In this document: positions 56,673-64,000 of the stretch, in pieces
How the letters are laid out: each line of letters starts with the position of its first letter
Numbering within the stretch: the first letter of the stretch is position 1
From: Cellulomonas sp. KH9
GTDB taxonomy: Bacteria > Actinomycetota > Actinomycetes > Actinomycetales > Cellulomonadaceae
Reading direction: 5' to 3'
Length of the DNA stretch: 64,000 nucleotides
Assembly: GCF_900114185.1 (NCBI RefSeq)
Contig: NZ_FOSE01000006.1
Location: 1 to 64,000, forward strand
The notes under the pieces: model-generated
What the model saw: only the letters and a program-made list of their open reading frames with translations
Databases searched by the model: none
What the model was told of the DNA's origin: nothing
Position numbers and translations under genes: made by a program

Positions 56673-56770
56673 CCGGCCGCGGCACCGGGGCGCGCCGCGC
56701 GGGGGTTGCCGGGTCCGCGAGCGCGTGACCTCACGCCCCCGCGGGTGCTGGTAGTCTCGGGCATCGCCGC

Positions 56771-56846
56771 GCGCCCGTAGCTCAGCGGATAGAGCGTCTG
56801 CCTCCGGAGCAGAAGGTCGAAGGTTCGAATCCTTTCGGGCGCACCA
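56771..56846 (+). tRNA. tRNA-Arg (anticodon CCG)
   Basis: A complete cloverleaf: acceptor GCGCCCG/CGGGCGC, D-stem GCTC/GAGC, anticodon stem TCTGC/GCAGA with loop CTCCGGA (anticodon CCG, reading CGG), T-arm GAAGG-TTCGAAT-CCTTT, discriminator A at 56843 and an encoded CCA (56844-56846). TAGTCT at 56752-56757 is a likely -10 element. Confidence 0.96.
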
Positions 56847-56848
56847 CA

Positions 56849-56886
56849 CGAGAGCCCCACCGCCGTTCCCGGCCGTGGGGCTCTCG
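56849..56886 (+). terminator. Terminator after tRNA-Arg
   Basis: CGAGAGCCCCAC (56849-56860) and GTGGGGCTCTCG (56875-56886) form a perfect 12-bp stem with a 14-base loop, starting 2 bases after the tRNA CCA. Confidence 0.75.
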
Positions 56887-56993
56887 CGCGTCCGGGGCCG
56901 CCCACCGACCCGTGCGCCTGCGACCGGACGGGGGACGCGCCCGCACGACCGGGTGACCGCGCAGGCCGGGGCACGGGCGGGTGGCTACCGTCG

Positions 56994-57695
56994 GTGGCCG
57001 TGCTCCTCCACCAGCCCGTCCCCCGTACCCGCGTCCGCCTGGGCCGCCCGCTGGGGCGACGGCCCGGCTGGCGGGCCACCGCCCGCGGCTTCGTCTGCTA
57101 CCGGGCGCGCGACGCCGCGACCGGGCGCTTCTCCACGTGGGAGGAGTGGCACCTGCGCGACGACGGCGGCGCCGACCACCGCCTGGCCTACACGTACGGC
57201 TCACGCACCAGGACGGTGACGCTCTCCTACCCCGTGGACCTGCCCGAGCGGCTGGACCCGGCCACGCTGCGCGCGGGCGAGGAGGTCCTCGTCACGCTGG
57301 ACGGTCGACCCCGTCGTCTGCAGGTCGCCCGGGCGGACGTCGCCGAGGTCCTCCACGTCCTGGGATCGCCCCGCCACCCGCTCGCCGTGGGCGACCGGGT
57401 CGCGCACGCCGAGCTGCGGGCGCCGGACGTGGTGCTGACCGTGCAGGACGCGGGCGGCGGCGTGGTGGACGTCCACCGCGGGGCCGTGCTGGACCCCCAC
57501 GCCCAGCGGCAGGTGCTCGGCCGGGACGTCCGGCCGCGGACGAACCGCTTCCTGGCCGCCGGTGCCGCGTTCGCGGGGTTCGTCCTGCTCTACAACGCCC
57601 TGCAGGCGTGCCTCCCGCAGGACGGCACGGGCGACGCGGCGGGGGCCGCGACCGCGGTGGTCGCGCCCCTCGGCGCGGCGCACGCCACCCCCTGA
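56994..57695 (+). CDS. DUF4178-like protein with C-terminal membrane anchor
   Basis: A 233-residue protein with two repeated beta-rich halves. The first has R-G-F-V-C-Y-R-A-R-D and W-E-E-W-H-L-R-D, the layout of DUF4178 proteins. One TM helix near the end (about 185-205) should anchor it with the body on the cytoplasmic side. No ribosome binding site precedes the start; TACCGT (56986-56991) lies just upstream, so translation may be leaderless from GTG 56994 or GTG 57000. Function unknown. Confidence 0.65.
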   Translation: MAVLLHQPVPRTRVRLGRPLGRRPGWRATARGFVCYRARDAATGRFSTWEEWHLRDDGGADHRLAYTYGSRTRTVTLSYPVDLPERLDPATLRAGEEVLVTLDGRPRRLQVARADVAEVLHVLGSPRHPLAVGDRVAHAELRAPDVVLTVQDAGGGVVDVHRGAVLDPHAQRQVLGRDVRPRTNRFLAAGAAFAGFVLLYNALQACLPQDGTGDAAGAATAVVAPLGAAHATP

Positions 57696-57770
57696 CACCT
57701 GCCGACGTCCCGCACGTCCAGGGACCTACGGCCGCGGCGCCGAGGCACCGGACGCGAGGATCGTGGGGCC

Positions 57771-58289
57771 ATGACAGCGATGGTGGTGTTCGAGTCCATG
57801 TTCGGCGGCACCCTGGCGATCGCGGAGGCGGTCGCTGCGGGCATCGCGTCGTGCGGCCTGGCGGTCGACGTGGTCGAGGTCGGCCGGGTCGTGGGCGACG
57901 GGGAGCGCGCACCGTGGCGCGCGACGGACGTGCTGCTGCTGGCCGTCGGAGGACCGACGCACCTGCGCGGCATGAGCACCAACGACTCCCGCACGCAGGC
58001 CCGCGCGCACGGTCGGACCGTCTCCGGCCTGACCGGGCTGGACCGCTGGCTCACCTCGGCGCCGGCCCTGGTGGCCGGCACCCCGGTGGCCGCGTTCGAC
58101 ACGTCCTGGGGCACTGCGGACAGCGGCTCGGCCGCGCACGCGATCGCCGAGCGGCTGCAGGCGCTGTCCGGGAGGCTCGTCGCCCCGCCGACGTCCTTCG
58201 AGGTCACCGGCACCACCACCGGGCCGACGGAGGCGGAGCTCGGACGCGCCTTCGGCTGGGGTGCGTCGCTGGTGTCCGCGCGGGCGTAG
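57771..58289 (+). CDS. Flavodoxin-family protein
   Basis: A 172-residue single-domain FMN protein. The phosphate loop is E-S-M-F-G-G-T (8-14) and the isoalloxazine-side loops are G-G-P-T-H-L-R-G-M-S and D-T-S-W-G. It is a stand-alone electron carrier or flavoprotein of flavodoxin/WrbA type. ATG 57771 has GAGGA 11 bases upstream. It is not obviously in an operon. Confidence 0.85.
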   Translation: MTAMVVFESMFGGTLAIAEAVAAGIASCGLAVDVVEVGRVVGDGERAPWRATDVLLLAVGGPTHLRGMSTNDSRTQARAHGRTVSGLTGLDRWLTSAPALVAGTPVAAFDTSWGTADSGSAAHAIAERLQALSGRLVAPPTSFEVTGTTTGPTEAELGRAFGWGASLVSARA

Positions 58290-58374
58290 CGGGCGGCCTC
58301 GACGCGCGGTGCGCCGCCGACCCCCCTAGCGTCTGTGCCGCCGGACGTCGCCGGCCGCTACCTGGAGGACATCG

Positions 58375-59529
58375 ATGGGTCTGTTCGGACGCCGCCCCCC
58401 GCCGCAGCAGGTCGAGGACGCGCCCGCGCGACCGGCCGCCCCCACCCGGACCGCGGGTGTCCTGTGGGCCGACGGCCTGGGGCGGGCGGGCACCCGCGCC
58501 GTGCAGGTCCTGGCCGTCCTGGCCGTGGTCGCGGTCGTGGTGTTCGCGCTGACCCGCCTCACGCTCGTCGTCATCCCCGTGCTCATCGCTCTCGTGCTCG
58601 CGTCCGCGATCTCGCCGGTGGTCGGCACCCTGCGCCGGCGCGGCGTGCCCTCGCTGCTCGCGACGTGGATCGCCCTGCTCGGCCTGGTGGCACTGCTCGG
58701 AGGGATCGTCTGGCTCGTCGTCCGGGCGGTCGTGAACCAGTGGGAGGACCTGCGCGACCAGGCGCTCGACGGGTTCGACGAGCTGCAGGCGTACGTGCAG
58801 AGCCTGCCGTTCGACATCACCGACGAGCAGATCGCCTCGGTGCGGGAGTCGGCCGTGGGCCTGCTGCAGTCCGACGCCGTCGGGTCGGGCGCGATCGCGG
58901 GGGTCTCGCAGACCGCCGACTTCGTCGCCGGGTTCTTCATCATGGTCGTGGTCCTGTTCTTCTTCCTCAAGGACGGGCCGAGGATCTGGGAGTTCCTGCT
59001 GCGCCCGTTCGAGGGCGAGCGGTACCGGCGCGGCCAGCGGGTCGGCGACGCGACCGTGCGCGCGCTCGGCGGGTACGTGCGGGGCACGGCGATCGTCGCC
59101 GCCGTCGACGCCGTCGGCATCGGCGTCGGGCTCGCGATCGTCGGCGTGCCCCTGGTGATCCCGCTGTCCGTCCTCGTGTTCCTGCTGGCGTTCATCCCGC
59201 TGGTCGGCGCCACCGTCGCCGGCATCCTTGCCGCGCTGGTCGCCCTCGTGGCCGCCGGGCCCGTCCAGGCGCTGGTCGTCGTCGTGATCGTGGTCGTCGT
59301 GAACCAGCTCGAGGGCGACTTCCTGCAGCCCGTCGTCATGGGCCGCTCGCTGTCGCTGCACCCGCTGGTGATCCTGTTCGCGCTGACCGCCGGCACGGTC
59401 CTGGCCGGCATCACCGGGGCCGTGCTGGCCGTGCCGATCGCCGCGTCCGTGTGGCGGTCGATCCAGGTGTGGGACGGCCCCGAGCTGCCGGCCCGCTTCG
59501 CACGCAGGAAGCGCCCGGAGGCCGTCTGA
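58375..59529 (+). CDS. AI-2E family (PF01594) membrane transporter
   Basis: A 384-residue permease with about eight TM segments and the conserved C-terminal part V-V-V-N-Q-L-E-G-D-F-L-Q-P-V-V-M-G, a family signature. Members export signals such as AI-2 or exchange ions; the substrate cannot be read from sequence. ATG 58375 has GGAGG upstream, and TAGCGT (58327-58332) is a likely -10 element. Confidence 0.9.
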   Translation: MGLFGRRPPPQQVEDAPARPAAPTRTAGVLWADGLGRAGTRAVQVLAVLAVVAVVVFALTRLTLVVIPVLIALVLASAISPVVGTLRRRGVPSLLATWIALLGLVALLGGIVWLVVRAVVNQWEDLRDQALDGFDELQAYVQSLPFDITDEQIASVRESAVGLLQSDAVGSGAIAGVSQTADFVAGFFIMVVVLFFFLKDGPRIWEFLLRPFEGERYRRGQRVGDATVRALGGYVRGTAIVAAVDAVGIGVGLAIVGVPLVIPLSVLVFLLAFIPLVGATVAGILAALVALVAAGPVQALVVVVIVVVVNQLEGDFLQPVVMGRSLSLHPLVILFALTAGTVLAGITGAVLAVPIAASVWRSIQVWDGPELPARFARRKRPEAV

Positions 59530-59577
59530 CCCGTCCGGGCGGCGCGGCCGGTCGCCGCCCGGCGCTACCGTGCCCGG

Positions 59578-60312
59578 GTGACGCCCGACCCCCTCCCCCG
59601 CGCACCGTGGGCCGTCGCGATGCGCTGGTCCCGCCTGCTGTTCTGCCACTGGCCGGTGCCGGCGGCGTCGCTGCGGCCGCACGTCCCGCCGGCCCTCGAC
59701 ATCGACACCTTCGACGGGGACGCCTGGCTCGCGGTCGTCCCGTTCACCATGCCGGTGGTGCGGCCGCGGCTCGCACCGCCGCTCGGGTTCGGGCCAGGGG
59801 CGTTCCACGAGCTGAACGTGCGCACCTACGTGACGTACCGCGGCGAGCCCGGGGTGTGGTTCTTCAGCCTGGACGCCGCCAGCGCCACCGGCGTCGCCGT
59901 CGGGCGCGCCACGATGAGCCTGGCCTACCACCGCGCACGGATGCGGCTCGAGGAGTCGGCGGGGACCGTCCGCTACGCCAGCGACCGCACCGACCCGCGC
60001 GCGCCGGCGGCCGCGTTCCGCGCGGTCTACGCCCGCACCGGCCCGGCGCGCACGTCCGAGCCCGGCACGCTCGAGCACTTCCTCACCGAGCGGTACCGGA
60101 TGTACACCAGCGACCTGGCGCCCCGCGCGCCGCGCCGACTGTGGGTCGGCGGCGTGGCGCACGCGCCGTGGCGGCTCTCACCCGCGGAGTGCGACATCAC
60201 GACGAACACCATGACGCTGCCGCTGGGCGTCGACGTGGCGGGCCGGACCCCGCTGCTGCACGCCGCCGAGCCGCTCGACGTGCGCGGCACCCTGCGGCGG
60301 CGGCTCGCCTGA
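59578..60312 (+). CDS. DUF2071 (YqjF-like) protein
   Basis: A 244-residue protein of the acetoacetate-decarboxylase-like fold: W-S-R-L-L-F-C-H-W-P-V-P near the start, then F-H-E-L-N-V-R-T-Y-V and F-F-S-L-D-A-A-S. Function unknown in the family. It appears leaderless: TACCGT (59566-59571) ends 6 bases before GTG 59578, exactly where transcription would begin. It is convergent with the next gene. Confidence 0.82.
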   Translation: MTPDPLPRAPWAVAMRWSRLLFCHWPVPAASLRPHVPPALDIDTFDGDAWLAVVPFTMPVVRPRLAPPLGFGPGAFHELNVRTYVTYRGEPGVWFFSLDAASATGVAVGRATMSLAYHRARMRLEESAGTVRYASDRTDPRAPAAAFRAVYARTGPARTSEPGTLEHFLTERYRMYTSDLAPRAPRRLWVGGVAHAPWRLSPAECDITTNTMTLPLGVDVAGRTPLLHAAEPLDVRGTLRRRLA

Positions 60313-60315
60313 CGC

Positions 60316-60978
60316 TCAGGCCGTCGGCCGCGCCTGCCACGTGCAGACGCAGGCCTCGTTCCCCTCGGGGTCGGCCAGCACCCAGAACGCCGGCGCGGCG
60401 GCGTCCGACACCAGCCGACCACCGGCGGCGACGGCCGCCGCGACCCGCTCCTCGGCCACGTCGTGCGGCACCGTCACGTCGACGTGGATGCGGTTGCGCT
60501 GGGGCCGCGGCGCGTCCATCTGCTGGAACCACACCGCCGGGCCCGTCCCGGCCGGGTCGGCGAGCGCGTCCGGGTCGCCCGGCACGTCGTCGTAGCCGAG
60601 CACGGCCTTCCAGAACGGCCGGACCGCGGGGATGTCGAGCGCGTCGACCGCGATCTCGAGCACCTCGCCGGCGGGCACCGCCGCCTCGAGGCCCAGCTCG
60701 TCGGCGATCGCGGTGACGGCGGCGGCGAGGTCGACGTCGCGCTGGGTGAGGCCGTGCACGTCGTGGCTGCTGGTGGTGACGGTGACCTGGCCGTACCGCA
60801 GCAGCACGTCCGGGTGGTGGTCGGCGGCGTCGGCGGCCCGCGCGACCCGGGCGACCAGCTCGGCACCCGTCGCCCAGTCGGGCGTGCGGAACGTCGCCCG
60901 CAGGGTCTCGAGCAGGACGCGCCAGTGCCGGGCGTCGACGGCGGCGGTGACGGTGGAGTGCGGCAGGACGTCGCTCAT
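60316..60978 (-). CDS. Pterin-dehydratase-like/glyoxalase-like fusion protein
   Basis: A 220-residue fusion. Residues 1-100 resemble pterin-4a-carbinolamine dehydratase: D-H-H-P-D-V-L-L-R-Y-G-Q-V-T-V ending S-H-D-V-H-G-L-T-Q-R-D, with the paired active-site histidines. Residues about 105-218 form a glyoxalase/bleomycin-resistance (VOC) domain: F-W-K-A-V-L-G-Y, N-R-I-H-V-D-V, D-P-E-G-N-E. ATG 60978. No phenylalanine hydroxylase is nearby, so a pterin-recycling role is not supported by context. Confidence 0.8.
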   Translation of the reverse strand: MSDVLPHSTVTAAVDARHWRVLLETLRATFRTPDWATGAELVARVARAADAADHHPDVLLRYGQVTVTTSSHDVHGLTQRDVDLAAAVTAIADELGLEAAVPAGEVLEIAVDALDIPAVRPFWKAVLGYDDVPGDPDALADPAGTGPAVWFQQMDAPRPQRNRIHVDVTVPHDVAEERVAAAVAAGGRLVSDAAAPAFWVLADPEGNEACVCTWQARPTA

Positions 60979-61218
60979 GGGCCCACCGTGCCACCGGGGT
61001 CCGACACCCGCGAGGCGACGCGTCCGGCGGCCCCGACGGGCGGTCGGGGCGGGACGGAGGTCCTCCCGGGGCGGCGCGAGGGAGGTACGGGAGCGGCGTG
61101 GATCACACCGCGGGGACTTTCATCCCACGTTTTCTCAGCCCCTGATCCCTAGCGTCAGAGCCAGCGACGGACCGCCTCCAGCGTCCGCCCCCCTCTCACT
61201 TCTACCCGGGGAGTCCAG
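60979..61218 (+). promoter_or_regulatory. adhE promoter region
   Basis: 240 bases between divergent genes. TAGCGT (61150-61155) is a likely -10 element. Upstream, GCGGCGTG (61093-61100) and CACACCGC (61104-61111) form an imperfect palindrome with a 3-base spacer, a candidate operator. No clear Rex site (TTGTGA...TCACAA) was found. Confidence 0.4.
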
Positions 61219-63987
61219 GTGTCCGAGACCACCAAGAAGAGCACCCGCGCCAAGGCCGCGGCCGACGCGCCGGCCGAGGCGGCCTCGACCACCGCCCCCA
61301 CCGCGCAGCCCGCCGGCACCGCCCTGGGCGTCGCCGAGGTCGACGAGGTCGCGCAGGCCGTCGACCGGCTCGTCGCCAACGCCACCAAGGCCCTGGCGGA
61401 GTTCTCGTCCATGACCCAGGAGGACGTGGACCGCTTCGTCAAGAAGGGTGCGGTCGCGGCGCTGGACCAGCACGGCAACCTCGCCAAGCTCGCCGTCGAC
61501 GAGACCGGGCGCGGCGTCTTCGAGGACAAGGCCGTCAAGAACATCTTCGCGTGCGAGCACGTCACCAACTCGATGGCCAACCTCAAGACCGTCGGCGTCA
61601 TCAACGTCGACGAGCTCAACGGCATCACCGAGATCGCCGAGCCCGTCGGCGTCATCGCGGGCATCACCCCGGTGACCAACCCGACGTCGACCGCGATCTT
61701 CAAGTCGCTCATCTCGCTGAAGACCCGCAACCCGATCATCTTCGCGTTCCACCCGAACGCGCAGCGCTCGTCGGTCGAGGCCGCGCGGATCGTCCGCGAC
61801 GCCGCCGTCGCCGCCGGTGCCCCCGAGCACTGCATCCAGTGGGTCGAGACCCCGTCGCTCGCCGCGACCGGCGCGCTCATGAACCACCCGGGCGTCGCCA
61901 CGATCCTCGCGACCGGTGGCAACGCGATGGTCAAGGCCGCGTACTCCTGCGGCAAGCCGGCCCTGGGCGTCGGCGCCGGCAACGTCCCGGCGTACGTCGA
62001 GAAGTCCGCGAAGCTCGCCCGGGCGATCAACGACATCGTCCTCAGCAAGGCCTTCGACAACGGCGTCATCTGCGCCTCGGAGCAGGCCGCGATCCTCGAC
62101 GACGAGATCTACGACGCCGCGATGGCCGAGTTCGCCAAGCTGCACGCGTACCGGGCCACCCCGGCGGAGAAGGCGAAGCTCGAGCGCTTCATCTTCGGCG
62201 TCGAGGCCGGCGGCGAGAACTGCGGCGGCGCCAAGCTCAACCCCGCGGTCGTCGGCAAGTCGCCGGTGTGGATCGCCGAGCAGGCCGGGTTCACCGTGCC
62301 GGCCGACACGTCGATCATCCTCGCCGAGGTCACCGGCGTCGGCCCGCACGAGCCCCTGACCCGCGAGAAGCTCTGCCCCGTGCTGGCCGTGCTGCGCGCG
62401 ACCACCACCGAGGAGGGCTTCGCGCTGGCCGAGCAGATGGTCGAGTTCGACGGCCTGGGCCACTCCGCCGCGATCCACACGCGCGACGACGCCCTGACGG
62501 TCGAGTTCGGCAAGCGCGTCAAGGCGATCCGCGTGATCTGCAACGCCCCGTCGTCGCTCGGCGGCATCGGCGACATCTACAACGCGTTCATCCCGTCGCT
62601 GACGCTGGGCTGCGGCTCCTACGGCCACAACTCGGTGTCGAACAACGTGTCGGCGGTGAACCTCATCAACGTCAAGCGCGTGGGCCGGAGGAACAACAAC
62701 TTGCAGTGGTTCAAGGTCCCCGCCAAGACGTACTTCGAGCCGAACGCCATCCGCTACCTCGCGGACATGGCGGACGTCGAGCGCGTCACCATCGTCACCG
62801 ACGCGACCATGACGACCCTCGGGTTCGTCGACAAGGTCCTCGACGTCCTGCGCCGCCGTGGCAACACCGTGGCCGTGCAGATCATCGACCAGGTCGAGCC
62901 GGAGCCGTCCGTCAAGACCGTCCAGGCGGGCGCCGCGCAGATGCGCCACTTCCGTCCCGACACGATCATCGCGCTCGGCGGTGGCTCGCCCATGGACGCC
63001 GCGAAGGTCATGTGGCTGCTGTACGAGCACCCGGAGATCGTCTTCTCCGACCTCAAGCAGAAGTTCTTCGACGTCCGCAAGCGCGCGTTCAAGTTCCCGG
63101 TCCTGGGCGACCTGGCCAAGCTCGTCTGCATCCCGACCACGTCGGGCACGGGCGCCGAGGTCACGCCGTTCGCGGTCATCTCCGACCCCGACGCGGGCAA
63201 GAAGTACCCGCTGGCGGACTACGCGCTGACCCCGACGGTCGCGATCATCGACCCGGTGCTCACCTCGAAGATGCCGCGCTCGCTGGCGGCGGACTCGGGC
63301 TTCGACGCCCTGACGCACGCCACCGAGGCGTTCGTGTCGGTCTACGCCAACGACTTCACCGACGGCATGGCGCTGCAGGCGATCCGCCTGATCTTCGACA
63401 ACCTCGCGCAGTCGGTGAACGGTGACCCGACCGACCCGGCCACGCAGGACGCCCGCGAGAAGATGCACAACGCCGGGACCATCGCCGGCATGGCGTTCGG
63501 CAACGCGTTCCTCGGCATCGTGCACGCCATGGCGCACGTCATCGGCTCGACGTACCACCTGGTGCACGGCCGCACGAACGCCACGCTGCTGCCGCACGTG
63601 ATCCGCTACAACGGGACCGTCCCGACCAAGCTCACGAGCTGGCCGAAGTACGAGTCCTACGTGGCTCCCGAGCGGTTCCAGCAGATCGCGCAGACGCTCG
63701 GCCTGCCGGCCTCCACGCCGGAGGAGGGCGTCGAGTCCTACGCGCTGGCCGTCGAGGCGCTGCGCGCCAAGGTCGGCATCCCCGCGTCGTTCCAGGCGCA
63801 GGGCGTGGACGAGCAGGAGTTCATCAGCCGCCTCGACGAGGTCTCCATGGGCGCCTACGAGGACCAGTGCGCTCCCGCCAACCCGCGCATGCCGATGATC
63901 GGCGACATGAAGGACATCATGACCGCGGCCTACTACGGAACGTCGCTGGAGGACGTCCGGGGCCGCCGCGAGCGGTCGGAGGCCTGA
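61219..63987 (+). CDS. adhE: Bifunctional acetaldehyde-CoA/alcohol dehydrogenase
   Basis: A 922-residue fermentation enzyme reducing acetyl-CoA to acetaldehyde and ethanol with NADH. An extra 45-residue Ala/Thr/Lys-rich N-terminus precedes the aldehyde dehydrogenase domain (about 45-490; nucleophile Cys285 in G-V-I-C-A-S-E-Q). After the linker comes the iron-dependent alcohol dehydrogenase (about 510-922; T-S-G-T-G-A-E-V-T-P-F and the iron histidines in V-H-A-M-A-H-V-I-G and Y-H-L-V-H-G). The protein should form spirosomes. GTG 61219 has GGGGAG upstream. The gene is complete, ending 13 bases before the window edge. Confidence 0.97.
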   Translation: MSETTKKSTRAKAAADAPAEAASTTAPTAQPAGTALGVAEVDEVAQAVDRLVANATKALAEFSSMTQEDVDRFVKKGAVAALDQHGNLAKLAVDETGRGVFEDKAVKNIFACEHVTNSMANLKTVGVINVDELNGITEIAEPVGVIAGITPVTNPTSTAIFKSLISLKTRNPIIFAFHPNAQRSSVEAARIVRDAAVAAGAPEHCIQWVETPSLAATGALMNHPGVATILATGGNAMVKAAYSCGKPALGVGAGNVPAYVEKSAKLARAINDIVLSKAFDNGVICASEQAAILDDEIYDAAMAEFAKLHAYRATPAEKAKLERFIFGVEAGGENCGGAKLNPAVVGKSPVWIAEQAGFTVPADTSIILAEVTGVGPHEPLTREKLCPVLAVLRATTTEEGFALAEQMVEFDGLGHSAAIHTRDDALTVEFGKRVKAIRVICNAPSSLGGIGDIYNAFIPSLTLGCGSYGHNSVSNNVSAVNLINVKRVGRRNNNLQWFKVPAKTYFEPNAIRYLADMADVERVTIVTDATMTTLGFVDKVLDVLRRRGNTVAVQIIDQVEPEPSVKTVQAGAAQMRHFRPDTIIALGGGSPMDAAKVMWLLYEHPEIVFSDLKQKFFDVRKRAFKFPVLGDLAKLVCIPTTSGTGAEVTPFAVISDPDAGKKYPLADYALTPTVAIIDPVLTSKMPRSLAADSGFDALTHATEAFVSVYANDFTDGMALQAIRLIFDNLAQSVNGDPTDPATQDAREKMHNAGTIAGMAFGNAFLGIVHAMAHVIGSTYHLVHGRTNATLLPHVIRYNGTVPTKLTSWPKYESYVAPERFQQIAQTLGLPASTPEEGVESYALAVEALRAKVGIPASFQAQGVDEQEFISRLDEVSMGAYEDQCAPANPRMPMIGDMKDIMTAAYYGTSLEDVRGRRERSEA

Positions 63988-64000
63988 CCGACTCCCCGAC

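Noticed and set aside
60979..61218. Rex operator before adhE
   Set aside because: No TTGTGA-TCACAA type palindrome could be found; only an unrelated GC-rich inverted repeat.

Overview
The window is very GC-rich DNA with GTG and ATG starts, mostly clear Shine-Dalgarno sequences and many 4-base ATGA/GTGA overlaps between neighbouring genes. It reads as the chromosome of a cellulose- or hemicellulose-degrading actinobacterium, most likely Cellulomonas or a close relative. The reasons are the actinobacterial block from argS to nucS, the leading role of glycoside hydrolases, an AdhE typical of facultative cellulomonads, and IdeR/DtxR-type iron boxes. I ran no searches; names rest on motifs, lengths and gene order.

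Layout. 1-9,600: a thioredoxin-like/TPR protein, a lipoprotein and a proline-rich membrane protein on the minus strand; a long hendecad coiled-coil protein of DivIVA/Scy-FilP type and a small partner on the plus strand; an alpha/beta hydrolase, a HAD phosphatase and a small zinc-ribbon protein. 9,680-25,200: a carbohydrate locus with GH1 beta-glucosidase, YicI-type GH31 alpha-xylosidase, GH42 beta-galactosidase, a LacI regulator, an ATPase-less LplB/LplC-type sugar importer with a large binding lipoprotein, a GH3 enzyme with an inserted fascin-like domain, and NagA. Copies of a 14-bp palindrome, TCGAAnCGnTTCGA, lie before the GH1, GH42-GH31, importer and GH3 units. This suggests one LacI regulon, and the enzyme set would fit xyloglucan oligosaccharides. 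25,200-26,460: a TetR regulator and a 4-TM protein with a double TGAACnnGTTCA operator.

26,458-45,719 is the conserved actinobacterial minus-strand block (in transcription order): hom-thrC-thrB, rho, rpmE, prfA-prmC-tsaC-wecA-atpI, atpBEFHAGDC, a DUF2550 protein and nucS. 52,764-55,825 holds lysA and argS, which normally sit directly before hom. Between lysA and hom lies a heme-acquisition cassette: heme oxygenase (hmuO), the ABC importer hmuTUV, and two surface proteins. One carries an HtaA heme-binding domain and an LATTG sorting signal; the other appears broken at its signal peptide. Both outer promoters, of hmuO and hmuT, have an IdeR-like box between the -35 and -10 elements. The cassette would capture heme at the surface, import it and release its iron under iron starvation.

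55,826-64,000: a GntR/FadR regulator, tRNA-Arg(CCG), a DUF4178 protein, a flavodoxin, an AI-2E family exporter, a DUF2071 protein, a pterin-dehydratase/glyoxalase fusion, and adhE, which ends 13 bases before the window edge.
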